A DNA stretch of 5,025 bases from an uncultured Rhizobiaceae group bacterium (GTDB lineage: Bacteria > Pseudomonadota > Alphaproteobacteria > Rhizobiales > Rhizobiaceae). Where the stretch lies: positions 1 to 5,025 of the forward strand of contig CALFBU010000069.1 in assembly GCA_937951455.1 (NCBI GenBank), in the 5' to 3' direction. Positions 1-5,025 of this stretch are shown here, in pieces. Every line of letters begins with the position of its first letter. Position 1 is the first letter of the stretch. Below the pieces are notes generated by a model, which was given only the letters and a program-made list of their open reading frames with translations, made no database searches and was not told the DNA's origin. Both the position numbers and the translations under genes were made by a program.

Positions 1-1
1 C

Positions 2-538
2 ACTTGGGTTTCATCAAAAGGCGACGCAGATGTTCGGCTTTTAATCATTGGTCTGGCCCCCGGGATGCGCGGAGCAAATCGCACAGGCAGACCTTTCACA
101 GGCGATTGGGCTGGCGATCTTTTATACGCAACGCTTTTGAAGTTTGATTTTGCAACCGGTGTTTATGGTGCTGATCCAAACGATAGTCTCGAGCTTAATC
201 AATCTGCGATCACCAATGCCGTTCGATGTGTGCCACCAGAGAATAAACCGGTGGGTGCGGAGATTAACAATTGCAGGCCATTTTTGATTAATACGCTTGA
301 ACGTTTTCCAAACCTTAAAGCACTCGTTACCCTTGGCAAGATTTCGCACGATTCAACCGTTCGAGCCTTGGGTGGCAAACTTTCTGCAACGCCTTTCGGA
401 CACAATCTTGCTCAAGAAGTTGGCAATTACGCGCTTTATTCAAGCTATCACTGCTCGCGTTATAATACGAATACCGGACGTTTGACGGAGAAAATGTTTG
501 AAGATGTTTTTGCCCACGTTCGAAATGCGCTTGGATAA
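2..538 (+). CDS. Uracil-DNA glycosylase, family 5 (UDGb)-like, 5' end missing
   Basis: This base-excision repair enzyme would remove uracil, and in family 5 often other deaminated bases, from DNA. The frame is open from base 2, so the ATG at 65 is internal: the conserved motif GLAPGMRGANRTGRPFTGD begins at base 50, upstream of it. There are 178 visible residues. The second catalytic motif HCSRYNTNTGRL starts at visible residue 150. Cysteines at visible residues 76 and 91 (C-X14-C) fit the second half of the four-cysteine [4Fe-4S] site of family 4/5 enzymes; the first pair would be in the missing N-terminus, which I estimate at 20-40 residues. The first motif has Gly after GLAP, where other UDG families carry a polar catalytic residue, which is typical of family 5. 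The second motif has Cys where many homologues have Pro (HPSR). The gene converges on the PaiB-like gene with abutting stops. Family assignment is strong; exact substrate range is inferred. Confidence 0.9.
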   Translation, partial: TWVSSKGDADVRLLIIGLAPGMRGANRTGRPFTGDWAGDLLYATLLKFDFATGVYGADPNDSLELNQSAITNAVRCVPPENKPVGAEINNCRPFLINTLERFPNLKALVTLGKISHDSTVRALGGKLSATPFGHNLAQEVGNYALYSSYHCSRYNTNTGRLTEKMFEDVFAHVRNALG

Positions 539-1162
539 TCAACTCTCGGCTTGTTTCATCAGCTTTGACAGCAAAGCCAATTCGCTACCCATGCTATTTT
601 CCGCAACGCCTTTAGCAGCATTCATGCGTACTTCATCAGGCTTGTTCTGGGAGAGTTTCCAAGTGCCGTTTATTTCCGTGACCGCCATTCGAACTGGCAC
701 AATCTGGCGCAGCATTTTTTGATAGATATCCTGGTCCATCTTCGAAGATACCCAAGGCTTCTTGGGCAATAATCTCGTTTCCATCGAATCGGAAAGACGC
801 TCCAGGATATTGTGAATTTCATCTTGCGGCAGAAGCTCTATTGTACCTCGCAAATGCACAGCGATATAATTCCATGTCGGCACTTGGTCATCGACAAAGT
901 ACCAGTCTGGCGAGATATAACTATCTCCGCCTAATACAGATATAACGCCCTTTTGCGGCGCTTGCTTTAGGCTTTGCACAATAGGGTTTGAACGGACGAG
1001 ATGAAGCTCGATCGTGTTACCGTCCTCCATTAACAAAAAAGGAATGTGACTTAACAGCGGGCCATCATTTGCGTTTACCGCGAGTGTGCCGAAGGCTCGT
1101 TCACGCGCAAACTCGATGTTGCGTGTTTCACTTTCTTTTCTAAAGCTCGGATTTGGGTGCAT
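539..1162 (-). CDS. PaiB-like FMN-binding split-barrel protein
   Basis: The 207-residue product matches the PaiB family (FMN-binding, pyridoxamine-5'-phosphate-oxidase-like split barrel; often annotated as negative transcriptional regulator). Visible family signatures are FGTLAV at 24-29, SHIPF at 38-42, HLVRSNP at 54-60, the SYISPDWY segment at 81-88 and VPTWNY at 94-99 followed by AVHLRG. Length is usual for the family. The ATG at 1162 is supported by AAGGGG six bases upstream, lying in the last two codons of smpB. It is the third gene of the dapA-smpB cluster, three bases after the smpB stop, so it is probably co-transcribed and translationally coupled. In Bacillus subtilis PaiB affects sporulation and protease genes, but no DNA-binding domain is visible here, and a flavin- or heme-related enzymatic role is equally possible. 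The family call is firm; the function is not. Confidence 0.88.
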   Translation of the reverse strand: MHPNPSFRKESETRNIEFARERAFGTLAVNANDGPLLSHIPFLLMEDGNTIELHLVRSNPIVQSLKQAPQKGVISVLGGDSYISPDWYFVDDQVPTWNYIAVHLRGTIELLPQDEIHNILERLSDSMETRLLPKKPWVSSKMDQDIYQKMLRQIVPVRMAVTEINGTWKLSQNKPDEVRMNAAKGVAENSMGSELALLSKLMKQAES

Positions 1163-1165
1163 GCC

Positions 1166-1648
1166 CTACCCCTTTTCGCGCATCAGCCTTGCTTTTTCAC
1201 GATCCCAATCACGCTTCTTGGCTACCTGGCGCTTGTCATGTGCTTGGCGACCTTTGGCAAGAGCAATTTGCAACTTTGCGATGCCGCGATCGTTGAAATA
1301 GAGACGATTGGGCACAATCGTCATGCCCTCACGCGCAACGCCAATCATCAGCTTCGACATCTCTTTCTTGTTCAAAAGAAGCTTTCGATGTCTGCGCGGA
1401 TTGTGATTGTTACGGTTACCTTCAAGATACTCCGGTATATAGCTGTTAATCAGCCAAATCTCACCATTTTCCTCAGTTGCATAACTCTCCGCAATATTGG
1501 CTTGTCCATTGCGCAGGGATTTAACCTCAGTACCAGTTAGCATTAATCCAGCTTCAAGTGTTTCTAGAAACTCATAGTTATGCCTTGCCTTACGATTATC
1601 CGCGATAAGGCTATTGGTTGAGGTATCCTTCTTTTTCTTAGGCGCCAT
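1166..1648 (-). CDS. smpB: SsrA-binding protein SmpB
   Basis: SmpB binds tmRNA and delivers it to stalled ribosomes for trans-translation, occupying the empty mRNA channel with its C-terminal tail. The 160-residue protein has the standard length and all landmarks: a basic N-terminus (MAPKKKK), the core segment [20 protein letters not shown] at 23-42 running into KSLR and NGQANI, then INSYIPEY and the [12 protein letters not shown] stretch. Next come the [11 protein letters not shown] and [10 protein letters not shown] strands, and the basic tail at 138-160 with [11 protein letters not shown] and a final MREKG. It follows dapA by 17 bases and precedes the PaiB-like gene by 3. An AAGGAG ribosome site overlaps the dapA stop codon, 13 bases before the ATG, a rather long spacing. 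No ssrA gene is visible; alphaproteobacteria carry a permuted two-piece tmRNA, usually elsewhere in the genome. Confidence 0.97.
   Translation of the reverse strand: MAPKKKKDTSTNSLIADNRKARHNYEFLETLEAGLMLTGTEVKSLRNGQANIAESYATEENGEIWLINSYIPEYLEGNRNNHNPRRHRKLLLNKKEMSKLMIGVAREGMTIVPNRLYFNDRGIAKLQIALAKGRQAHDKRQVAKKRDWDREKARLMREKG
1169..1174 (-). promoter_or_regulatory. Ribosome binding site of PaiB-like gene inside smpB 3' end
   Basis: AAGGGG, which forms exactly the last two smpB codons (Lys159, Gly160), lies six bases before the ATG at 1162 and supports that start. The order is Shine-Dalgarno, smpB stop TAG, three bases, ATG, a layout that favours reinitiation by the same ribosome. Confidence 0.6.
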
Positions 1649-1661
1649 GGCTGCGAAGTTT

Positions 1662-1667
1662 CTCCTT
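1662..1667 (-). promoter_or_regulatory. smpB ribosome binding site overlapping dapA stop
   Basis: On the minus strand TAAGGAG combines the dapA stop TAA (1668-1666) with the smpB Shine-Dalgarno AAGGAG (1667-1662). The 13-base gap to the smpB ATG is longer than the common 5-9. The overlap means ribosomes finishing dapA stop on the site, which suggests coupled translation. Confidence 0.6.
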
Positions 1668-2547
1668 AATTAATAAGGCCTGCATGTACCATTGCATCAC
1701 GTACCAAAGCTTCCGTCTGAGGTTCGATTGGAACGAGTGGTGAGCGCTGGATGTTTTCGCATTTACCCAATAGAGAAAGTGCGTATTTCGTACCCCCAGG
1801 ACTTGGCTCGGCAAACAACGCTTTGTGGAGAGGTGCCAACTTGTCCTGAAAACCAAGTGCATCAGCGTAACGTCCGTCAAGACAAGCCGCCTGGAAATCA
1901 GCGCATAGTCTTGGAGCAACATTGGCCGTAACTGAAATACATCCATGACCACCATGAGACATGAAGCCAAGAGTTGAAATATCTTCAGCAGACATTTGTA
2001 TGAACTCATTTCCTATTGCTTCTCTTTGCTCAGAGACCCTGCTCATGCTGGCAGTTGCGTCTTTCACACCGATGATATTTTCATGCTCTTTGTACAACTC
2101 GGCCATTGTTTCAACGCTCATATCCACGATGGATCTGCCTGGTATATTATAGATAAAAACAGGGATATTGATTGCGGAAGCAATCGCAGAAAAGTGTGTT
2201 TTCATGCCTCGTTGATTGGGTTTGTTGTAGTAAGGCGTGACGCATAAAACGGCATCTGCACCAACCGCTTCACCGTGTTTTGCAAAATCTATTGCCTCGG
2301 CAGTATTATTGGAACCTGCACCAGCGATTACCGGTAAACGCCCTTTGTTTTGGTCAATACAAACTTCCACAACACGTTTATGCTCTTCGTGTGACAAGGT
2401 AGGAGTTTCGCCTGTTGTACCCACTGGGACAAGCCCATGACTGCCTTCAGCAATCTGCCACTCAACAAACTCGCGGAACACCTTCTCATCAAATTCACCG
2501 TTAGAATCGAACGGGGTGATAAGCGCTGGCATTGAACCTTTAAACAT
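1666..2547 (-). CDS. dapA: 4-hydroxy-tetrahydrodipicolinate synthase (DapA)
   Basis: DapA condenses pyruvate with L-aspartate-4-semialdehyde, the first committed step to diaminopimelate and lysine, in the cytoplasm. The 293-residue TIM-barrel protein carries every key residue of the E. coli enzyme in register: Thr44-Thr45 in VGTTGE, Tyr107 and Tyr133 of the catalytic triad/proton relay, Arg138 (binds the aldehyde substrate's carboxylate and separates DapA from sialic-acid-lyase relatives), and Schiff-base Lys162 in GVKDAT (Lys161 in E. coli, offset by one inserted residue). ISVTAN follows at 204-209. The allosteric lysine-site positions His53, His56, Asn80, Glu84 and Tyr106 are also present, suggesting lysine feedback inhibition. 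The ATG at 2547 has GGAG seven bases upstream. It is the first gene of the leftward cluster with smpB and is divergent from the lytic transglycosylase gene. The start, length and motifs leave little doubt. Confidence 0.97.
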   Translation of the reverse strand: MFKGSMPALITPFDSNGEFDEKVFREFVEWQIAEGSHGLVPVGTTGETPTLSHEEHKRVVEVCIDQNKGRLPVIAGAGSNNTAEAIDFAKHGEAVGADAVLCVTPYYNKPNQRGMKTHFSAIASAINIPVFIYNIPGRSIVDMSVETMAELYKEHENIIGVKDATASMSRVSEQREAIGNEFIQMSAEDISTLGFMSHGGHGCISVTANVAPRLCADFQAACLDGRYADALGFQDKLAPLHKALFAEPSPGGTKYALSLLGKCENIQRSPLVPIEPQTEALVRDAMVHAGLIN

Positions 2548-2595
2548 TGGAAGACTCCGAAATTCTCATAGTGTAAACTTACAAACTCCGCGGAC

Positions 2596-2623
2596 ATTAT
2601 CCATCAAGTCTTATCTGCGCAAG
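2596..2623 (-). promoter_or_regulatory. Candidate sigma-70-type promoter for dapA-smpB-paiB-like cluster
   Basis: Read on the minus strand, CTTGCG (2623-2618) and GATAAT (2601-2596) are spaced by 16 bases. The -35 half matches the first four bases of the rhizobial-type CTTGAC consensus and the -10 half is one mismatch from TATAAT. A start near 2589 would give a leader of about 40 bases. This is motif matching by eye in an AT-rich region, so it is tentative. Confidence 0.35.
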
Positions 2624-2641
2624 CAAAGATGTATGCGGATT

Positions 2642-2647
2642 TATAAT
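2642..2647 (+). promoter_or_regulatory. Candidate -10 element for lytic transglycosylase gene
   Basis: A perfect TATAAT lies 71 bases before the transglycosylase start codon. No convincing -35 hexamer is present 16-18 bases upstream and there is no TG extension, so the match could be chance in AT-rich DNA. If used, transcription would start near 2654 and the 5' leader would include the inverted repeat around the start codon. Confidence 0.3.
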
Positions 2648-2691
2648 TTAAGCTTTTGTTTATCCTATTTTCATCACTTTCATATCTTATG

Positions 2692-2723
2692 TGCATGAAC
2701 TAACAACGGCTAATTTTCATGCA
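2692..2723 (+). promoter_or_regulatory. Inverted repeat enclosing the transglycosylase start codon
   Basis: TGCATGAA at 2692-2699 is perfectly complementary in inverted orientation to TTCATGCA at 2716-2723, with a 16-base loop and a possible extra G-U pair at 2691/2724. In RNA the right arm contains the whole AUG start codon (2719-2721). The repeat is directly visible; any role in limiting translation is inferred. Confidence 0.45.
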
Positions 2724-4815
2724 TATTCGTAAAATTCTAAATGTCTTATTATTTTCAGGTGTTGCTGCGTTTGGTGTTTCAGCATCCAAAGATACTAATG
2801 CGCTTGATATTGAGTTGTTAATTAAGCAAAACGTGCCAACGCCAACTGCACAGCCTGACAGGGTTGTTACGGGTGCAATACAGGCAAAACCACTTCAAAT
2901 TTCTTTGGTTCAGTCTGGTCGTAAAAATCAGGTAACACCCGTTAGAGGTAGCTTGAAGCAAGGTCTTGAGGCACTTCGCAAGGGTGACACGAATTTAGCA
3001 CTTTCCATTCGCGCTGGCCTGCGAGCTGGAAGTCTTGATCGCAAAATTCTGGCTTGGTCAATCGCATCTGCAGGACAGGACGCGCTTTTATCCGGTGAAA
3101 TTTCGGGCATAGCAAGAGATTTACCCCATTGGCCTGGTCAAAAGGCGATGAGCCGAAATGCAGAAAAAGCGCTTAGTCGCGAAAGGCTGTCTGCATCACA
3201 AATTATTCAGATATTTGGCAATACCAAACCAACAACGGTAGAGGGTGCAATCGTTTTAAGCTCTGCTTTCTTGCAGGTTGGTCAACGAACAAGTGCCAAT
3301 CAGATCATTGCGCCTTTCTGGCGGAACGAGACACTCGACAAAAAAACTGAAGCAGAAATCCTCAATAAACTTGGTTCTGCTCTTAATCAATCTGATCACC
3401 GTTTCAGAATGCATAAACTATTGTACAATGATCGTGTACGCGCAGCAGAACGGGTAGCGGCAAAAGCCAAACAATTCAGTCTCGCAAAAGCACGCGCTGC
3501 CGTAATTAGAAAACAATCCAATGCTGGCCGATTGCTTGAAGCGGTAGCCCCCTCCTCCAAGCTGGATACGGCCTATTTTTTTGCGCGCATAGAATATGCA
3601 AGACGATCTGGAAAATATACCAAGGCAGCAAACCTTTTATTGCAAGCGCCTCGTGACCCAAGCCTGTTAGTTGATCCTGATGAGTGGTGGATCGAGCGAC
3701 GCGTTGTCAGCCGTGAAATGCTTGAGCTTGGCAAGCCTAGATTGGCCTACCGGATTGCCGCGGAACACTCTGCTCAATCTGCACGTGATATCATTGATGC
3801 GGAATTTCATGCAGGCTGGTATGCGCTTCGTTTTCTAAACGATGCAGCAACTGCGCGCAGGCATTTTTCACGTTTGTTAAACCATGCCACGCGACCAATC
3901 AGTCAGTCGCGAGGGCATTACTGGATGGCAAGAGCTTCGTCCGGCGAAAGTGCCAGAGCGCACTACAAAAGAGCAGCCCAACATGCAGGCACATTCTACG
4001 GACAACTGGCAGCCTTGAAGCTTGGCGTTAAAAAGCTGAACGTGAAACGTAGCAGACCCACTTCTGCTGACAGAACAAATTACCAGTCAAGAGAATTGGT
4101 GCGTGCTATCAAACGTCTTGAAGAGATTGGCTCAGGCTGGCGTGCTGACAGCATTTACCGTCACTTGGCGCTTACGCTCCAATCCTCTGGTGAAATTGCC
4201 ATTCTGGCAGCAGATGCCGAACGCAAAGGCGATTACTCGCTGTCGCTGCAAATTGGCAAACTGGCGCACGGGCGTGGTTTTAAAGTTGATACACTCGCCT
4301 GGCCACTGGGTGCGATCCCAAATTCAGCCAAGATTGGTGGGGCGGGACGCGCGCTTGCCTATTCCATCGCACGGCAAGAAAGTGCTTTTAACAAACGTGC
4401 TGTTTCGCCGGCCAATGCACGCGGCCTTTTGCAACTCTTGCCTGGCACGGCAAAGGCAGTCGCACGTAAAAAAGGCATGAAGTATTCTTTCAAAAGACTA
4501 ACAAGTGATGCTGGTTATAATGCCACTTTGGGCGCATCCTATTTGTCAGAGCAACTGGATAATTTAAACGACTCTTACGTACTTACCTTTGCAGCCTATA
4601 ATGCAGGCCCACGACGCGTCGATGAATGGCTAACACGCTTTGGCGATCCACGCGGCAAGTCGCTTAATGAGGTCGTAGACTGGATCGAACAAGTACCGTT
4701 CAAGGAAACGCGCAGTTACATACAGCGCATTCTGGAAAACTATCAGGTTTATAAAACACGCATCTCAGGCACTCCTTTAAATCTTGAACAAGATTTGAGA
4801 CGCGGCAGACGTTGA
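2719..4815 (+). CDS. Soluble periplasmic lytic murein transglycosylase (Slt70-like, GH23)
   Basis: The enzyme cleaves the MurNAc-GlcNAc bond of peptidoglycan non-hydrolytically, leaving 1,6-anhydro-MurNAc ends. The 698-residue protein begins with a signal peptide: basic residues at 4-5, a hydrophobic stretch at 6-22, and a likely cut after VSA at 20-22. No lipobox cysteine is seen, so a soluble periplasmic form is expected. Residues of about 30-440 are Ala/Arg-rich and look helical, like the superhelical U domain of Slt70; WWIERR at 323-328 and FYGQLAALKLG from 426 are familiar landmarks. The SLT domain covers about 540-670: ARQESAF with catalytic Glu554, GLLQLLPGTA at 569-578, AAYNAGP at 625-631, then VDWIEQVPFKETRSYIQ and NYQVYK. 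ATG 2719 is chosen because it starts the signal peptide and the only close upstream in-frame ATG (2695) runs into a stop; it lacks a clear Shine-Dalgarno. The gene is divergent from dapA. The exact LT subfamily name is uncertain. Confidence 0.95.
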   Translation: MHIRKILNVLLFSGVAAFGVSASKDTNALDIELLIKQNVPTPTAQPDRVVTGAIQAKPLQISLVQSGRKNQVTPVRGSLKQGLEALRKGDTNLALSIRAGLRAGSLDRKILAWSIASAGQDALLSGEISGIARDLPHWPGQKAMSRNAEKALSRERLSASQIIQIFGNTKPTTVEGAIVLSSAFLQVGQRTSANQIIAPFWRNETLDKKTEAEILNKLGSALNQSDHRFRMHKLLYNDRVRAAERVAAKAKQFSLAKARAAVIRKQSNAGRLLEAVAPSSKLDTAYFFARIEYARRSGKYTKAANLLLQAPRDPSLLVDPDEWWIERRVVSREMLELGKPRLAYRIAAEHSAQSARDIIDAEFHAGWYALRFLNDAATARRHFSRLLNHATRPISQSRGHYWMARASSGESARAHYKRAAQHAGTFYGQLAALKLGVKKLNVKRSRPTSADRTNYQSRELVRAIKRLEEIGSGWRADSIYRHLALTLQSSGEIAILAADAERKGDYSLSLQIGKLAHGRGFKVDTLAWPLGAIPNSAKIGGAGRALAYSIARQESAFNKRAVSPANARGLLQLLPGTAKAVARKKGMKYSFKRLTSDAGYNATLGASYLSEQLDNLNDSYVLTFAAYNAGPRRVDEWLTRFGDPRGKSLNEVVDWIEQVPFKETRSYIQRILENYQVYKTRISGTPLNLEQDLRRGRR

Positions 4816-4837
4816 TTTAACGCAAGCAACGTAATAC

Positions 4838-4852
4838 ATCATTGGGAATGAT
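4838..4852 (+). repeat. Small inverted repeat between transglycosylase and hydrolase genes
   Basis: ATCATT and AATGAT form a perfect 6-bp stem around a GGG loop, in the 49-base gap downstream of the transglycosylase stop and just before the hydrolase ribosome site (AGG at 4856-4858). The stem is A/T-rich and is not followed by a run of T, so it does not qualify as a convincing terminator. Confidence 0.4.
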
Positions 4853-4864
4853 TTCAGGTTAGTT

Positions 4865-5025
4865 GTGAGTAAATCCTTGGACTACATTCCTTTCAAAGTG
4901 TCTGCCCGTGATGGGTTAAAGATTGCAGGTCGCAAATATGGGTGGGGAAACAAAGATCCCCACCCTGTTGTTTGTCTTGCAGGCATCACTCGCAATGCAA
5001 GTGATTTTCACGATTTGGCGCTTTA
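4865..5025 (+). CDS. Alpha/beta hydrolase, N-terminal fragment (runs off window)
   Basis: Only 53 residues are visible. The reading frame starts at GTG 4865, with AGG six bases upstream; the in-frame stop at 4832 and absence of any ATG or other usual start between leave GTG as the best choice. The visible protein has the opening of an alpha/beta hydrolase: a strand pair around YIPFKVSARDGLKIAGRKYG (residues 7-26), a turn, then the buried strand PVVCLAGITRNASDF (34-48), where LAGITR sits at the oxyanion-hole position. The catalytic Ser, acidic residue and His would lie beyond the right edge, so activity and substrate cannot be judged. The gene follows the transglycosylase stop by 49 bases on the same strand and could be co-transcribed. 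An unusually stable inverted repeat lies in codons 26-34. Fold assignment is by pattern recognition and is fairly good; the substrate is unknown. Confidence 0.75.
   Translation, partial: MSKSLDYIPFKVSARDGLKIAGRKYGWGNKDPHPVVCLAGITRNASDFHDLAL
4940..4965 (+). repeat. GC-rich 9-bp hairpin followed by T-rich stretch, inside hydrolase gene
   Basis: GGGTGGGGA (4940-4948) pairs perfectly with TCCCCACCC (4957-4965) across an 8-base loop, and 10 of the next 14 bases (TGTTGTTTGTCTTG) are T. It codes for GWGNKDPHP, a predicted surface turn between two strands of the hydrolase. It has the shape of an intrinsic terminator or attenuator, although the T-tract is interrupted by G and C. The structure is plainly visible; termination activity is a guess. 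Confidence 0.5.

Larger units (their letters stand above)
2548..2718. promoter_or_regulatory. Divergent intergenic region between dapA and lytic transglycosylase gene
   Basis: This AT-rich 171-base stretch has no open reading frame of interest and must hold the promoters for both directions. It contains candidate promoter elements on each strand (listed separately), the dapA Shine-Dalgarno GGAG at 2555-2558 on the minus strand, a GANTC methylation-type site at 2553-2557, and an inverted repeat next to the transglycosylase start. No riboswitch-like fold was recognised by eye; in particular I saw no lysine-riboswitch features, and the dapA leader left after the candidate promoter (about 40 bases) would be too short for one. 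Confidence 0.7.

Noticed and set aside
65..67. ATG at 65 as start of the glycosylase gene
   Set aside because: The frame is open back to base 2 and the conserved LLIIGLAP strand and motif are encoded upstream of this ATG, so the gene is cut by the window edge.
1157..1540. 127-codon open frame on the + strand opposite smpB
   Set aside because: It lies antisense over a certain smpB gene, its translation resembles no known family, and it has no Shine-Dalgarno or codon pattern of its own.
1163..1665. Search for a tmRNA (ssrA) gene beside smpB
   Set aside because: No tmRNA-like sequence was seen on either side of smpB; both flanks are coding, and the split alphaproteobacterial tmRNA is normally elsewhere.
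1638..2009. 123-codon minus-strand frame overlapping dapA and the smpB start
   Set aside because: It is an out-of-frame shadow of dapA, which has complete catalytic motifs in the correct frame.
3340..3346. Run of seven A within the transglycosylase gene as a possible slippage or frameshift site
   Set aside because: The zero frame is intact on both sides and encodes Lys-Lys in a helical region; there is no alternative product or downstream stimulatory structure visible.
4103..4480. 125-codon + frame inside the lytic transglycosylase gene
   Set aside because: It is a shifted-frame shadow; the main frame continues through it uninterrupted into the SLT catalytic domain.
1..5025. CRISPR arrays, insertion sequences, tandem repeats, tRNA or rRNA genes, phage or defence genes
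   Set aside because: No repeated units, transposase frames, terminal inverted repeats or structural RNA signatures were seen; nearly the whole window is accounted for by housekeeping genes.

Overview
The window reads as ordinary chromosomal housekeeping DNA from an alphaproteobacterium, most likely of the Rhizobiales/Hyphomicrobiales. The support is the gene set (lytic transglycosylase, dapA, smpB and a family-5-type uracil-DNA glycosylase side by side, an arrangement I recall from rhizobial chromosomes), the protein sequences (for example the alphaproteobacterial-looking glycosylase with its HCSRYNT motif) and an apparent scarcity of GANTC sites. Base composition is moderate by eye, a little under half G+C, which is low for this order. 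Genus-level placement is not possible from the window. I see no mobile element, CRISPR array, phage gene, tRNA or rRNA.

Layout, left to right. Positions 2-538 (+) hold the 3' part of a uracil-DNA glycosylase gene whose start lies off the left edge. It meets, stop codon against stop codon, a leftward cluster of three genes: dapA (2547 to 1666), smpB (1648 to 1166) and a PaiB-like FMN-binding protein (1162 to 539). The gaps in this cluster are 17 and 3 bases, and each downstream Shine-Dalgarno lies at the end of the preceding gene, so one transcript and probably coupled translation are expected. A 171-base divergent intergenic region (2548-2718) separates dapA from a rightward gene for a 698-residue periplasmic soluble lytic transglycosylase (2719-4815). 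After 49 bases a second rightward gene begins with GTG at 4865 and runs off the right edge; its 53 visible residues look like the start of an alpha/beta hydrolase.

Functional picture. DapA makes the precursor of diaminopimelate (a peptidoglycan cross-linking residue) and lysine, while the divergent transglycosylase cuts peptidoglycan strands, so one promoter region serves cell-wall precursor synthesis and wall turnover. SmpB works in trans-translation with tmRNA, which is not encoded here. The glycosylase is a base-excision repair enzyme and the PaiB-like protein has no clear role in this context.

I found no convincing new biological system. The points most worth a second look are RNA-level: an 8-bp inverted repeat that would bury the transglycosylase start codon, and a strong 9-bp GC-rich hairpin followed by a T-rich stretch inside the first codons of the hydrolase gene.
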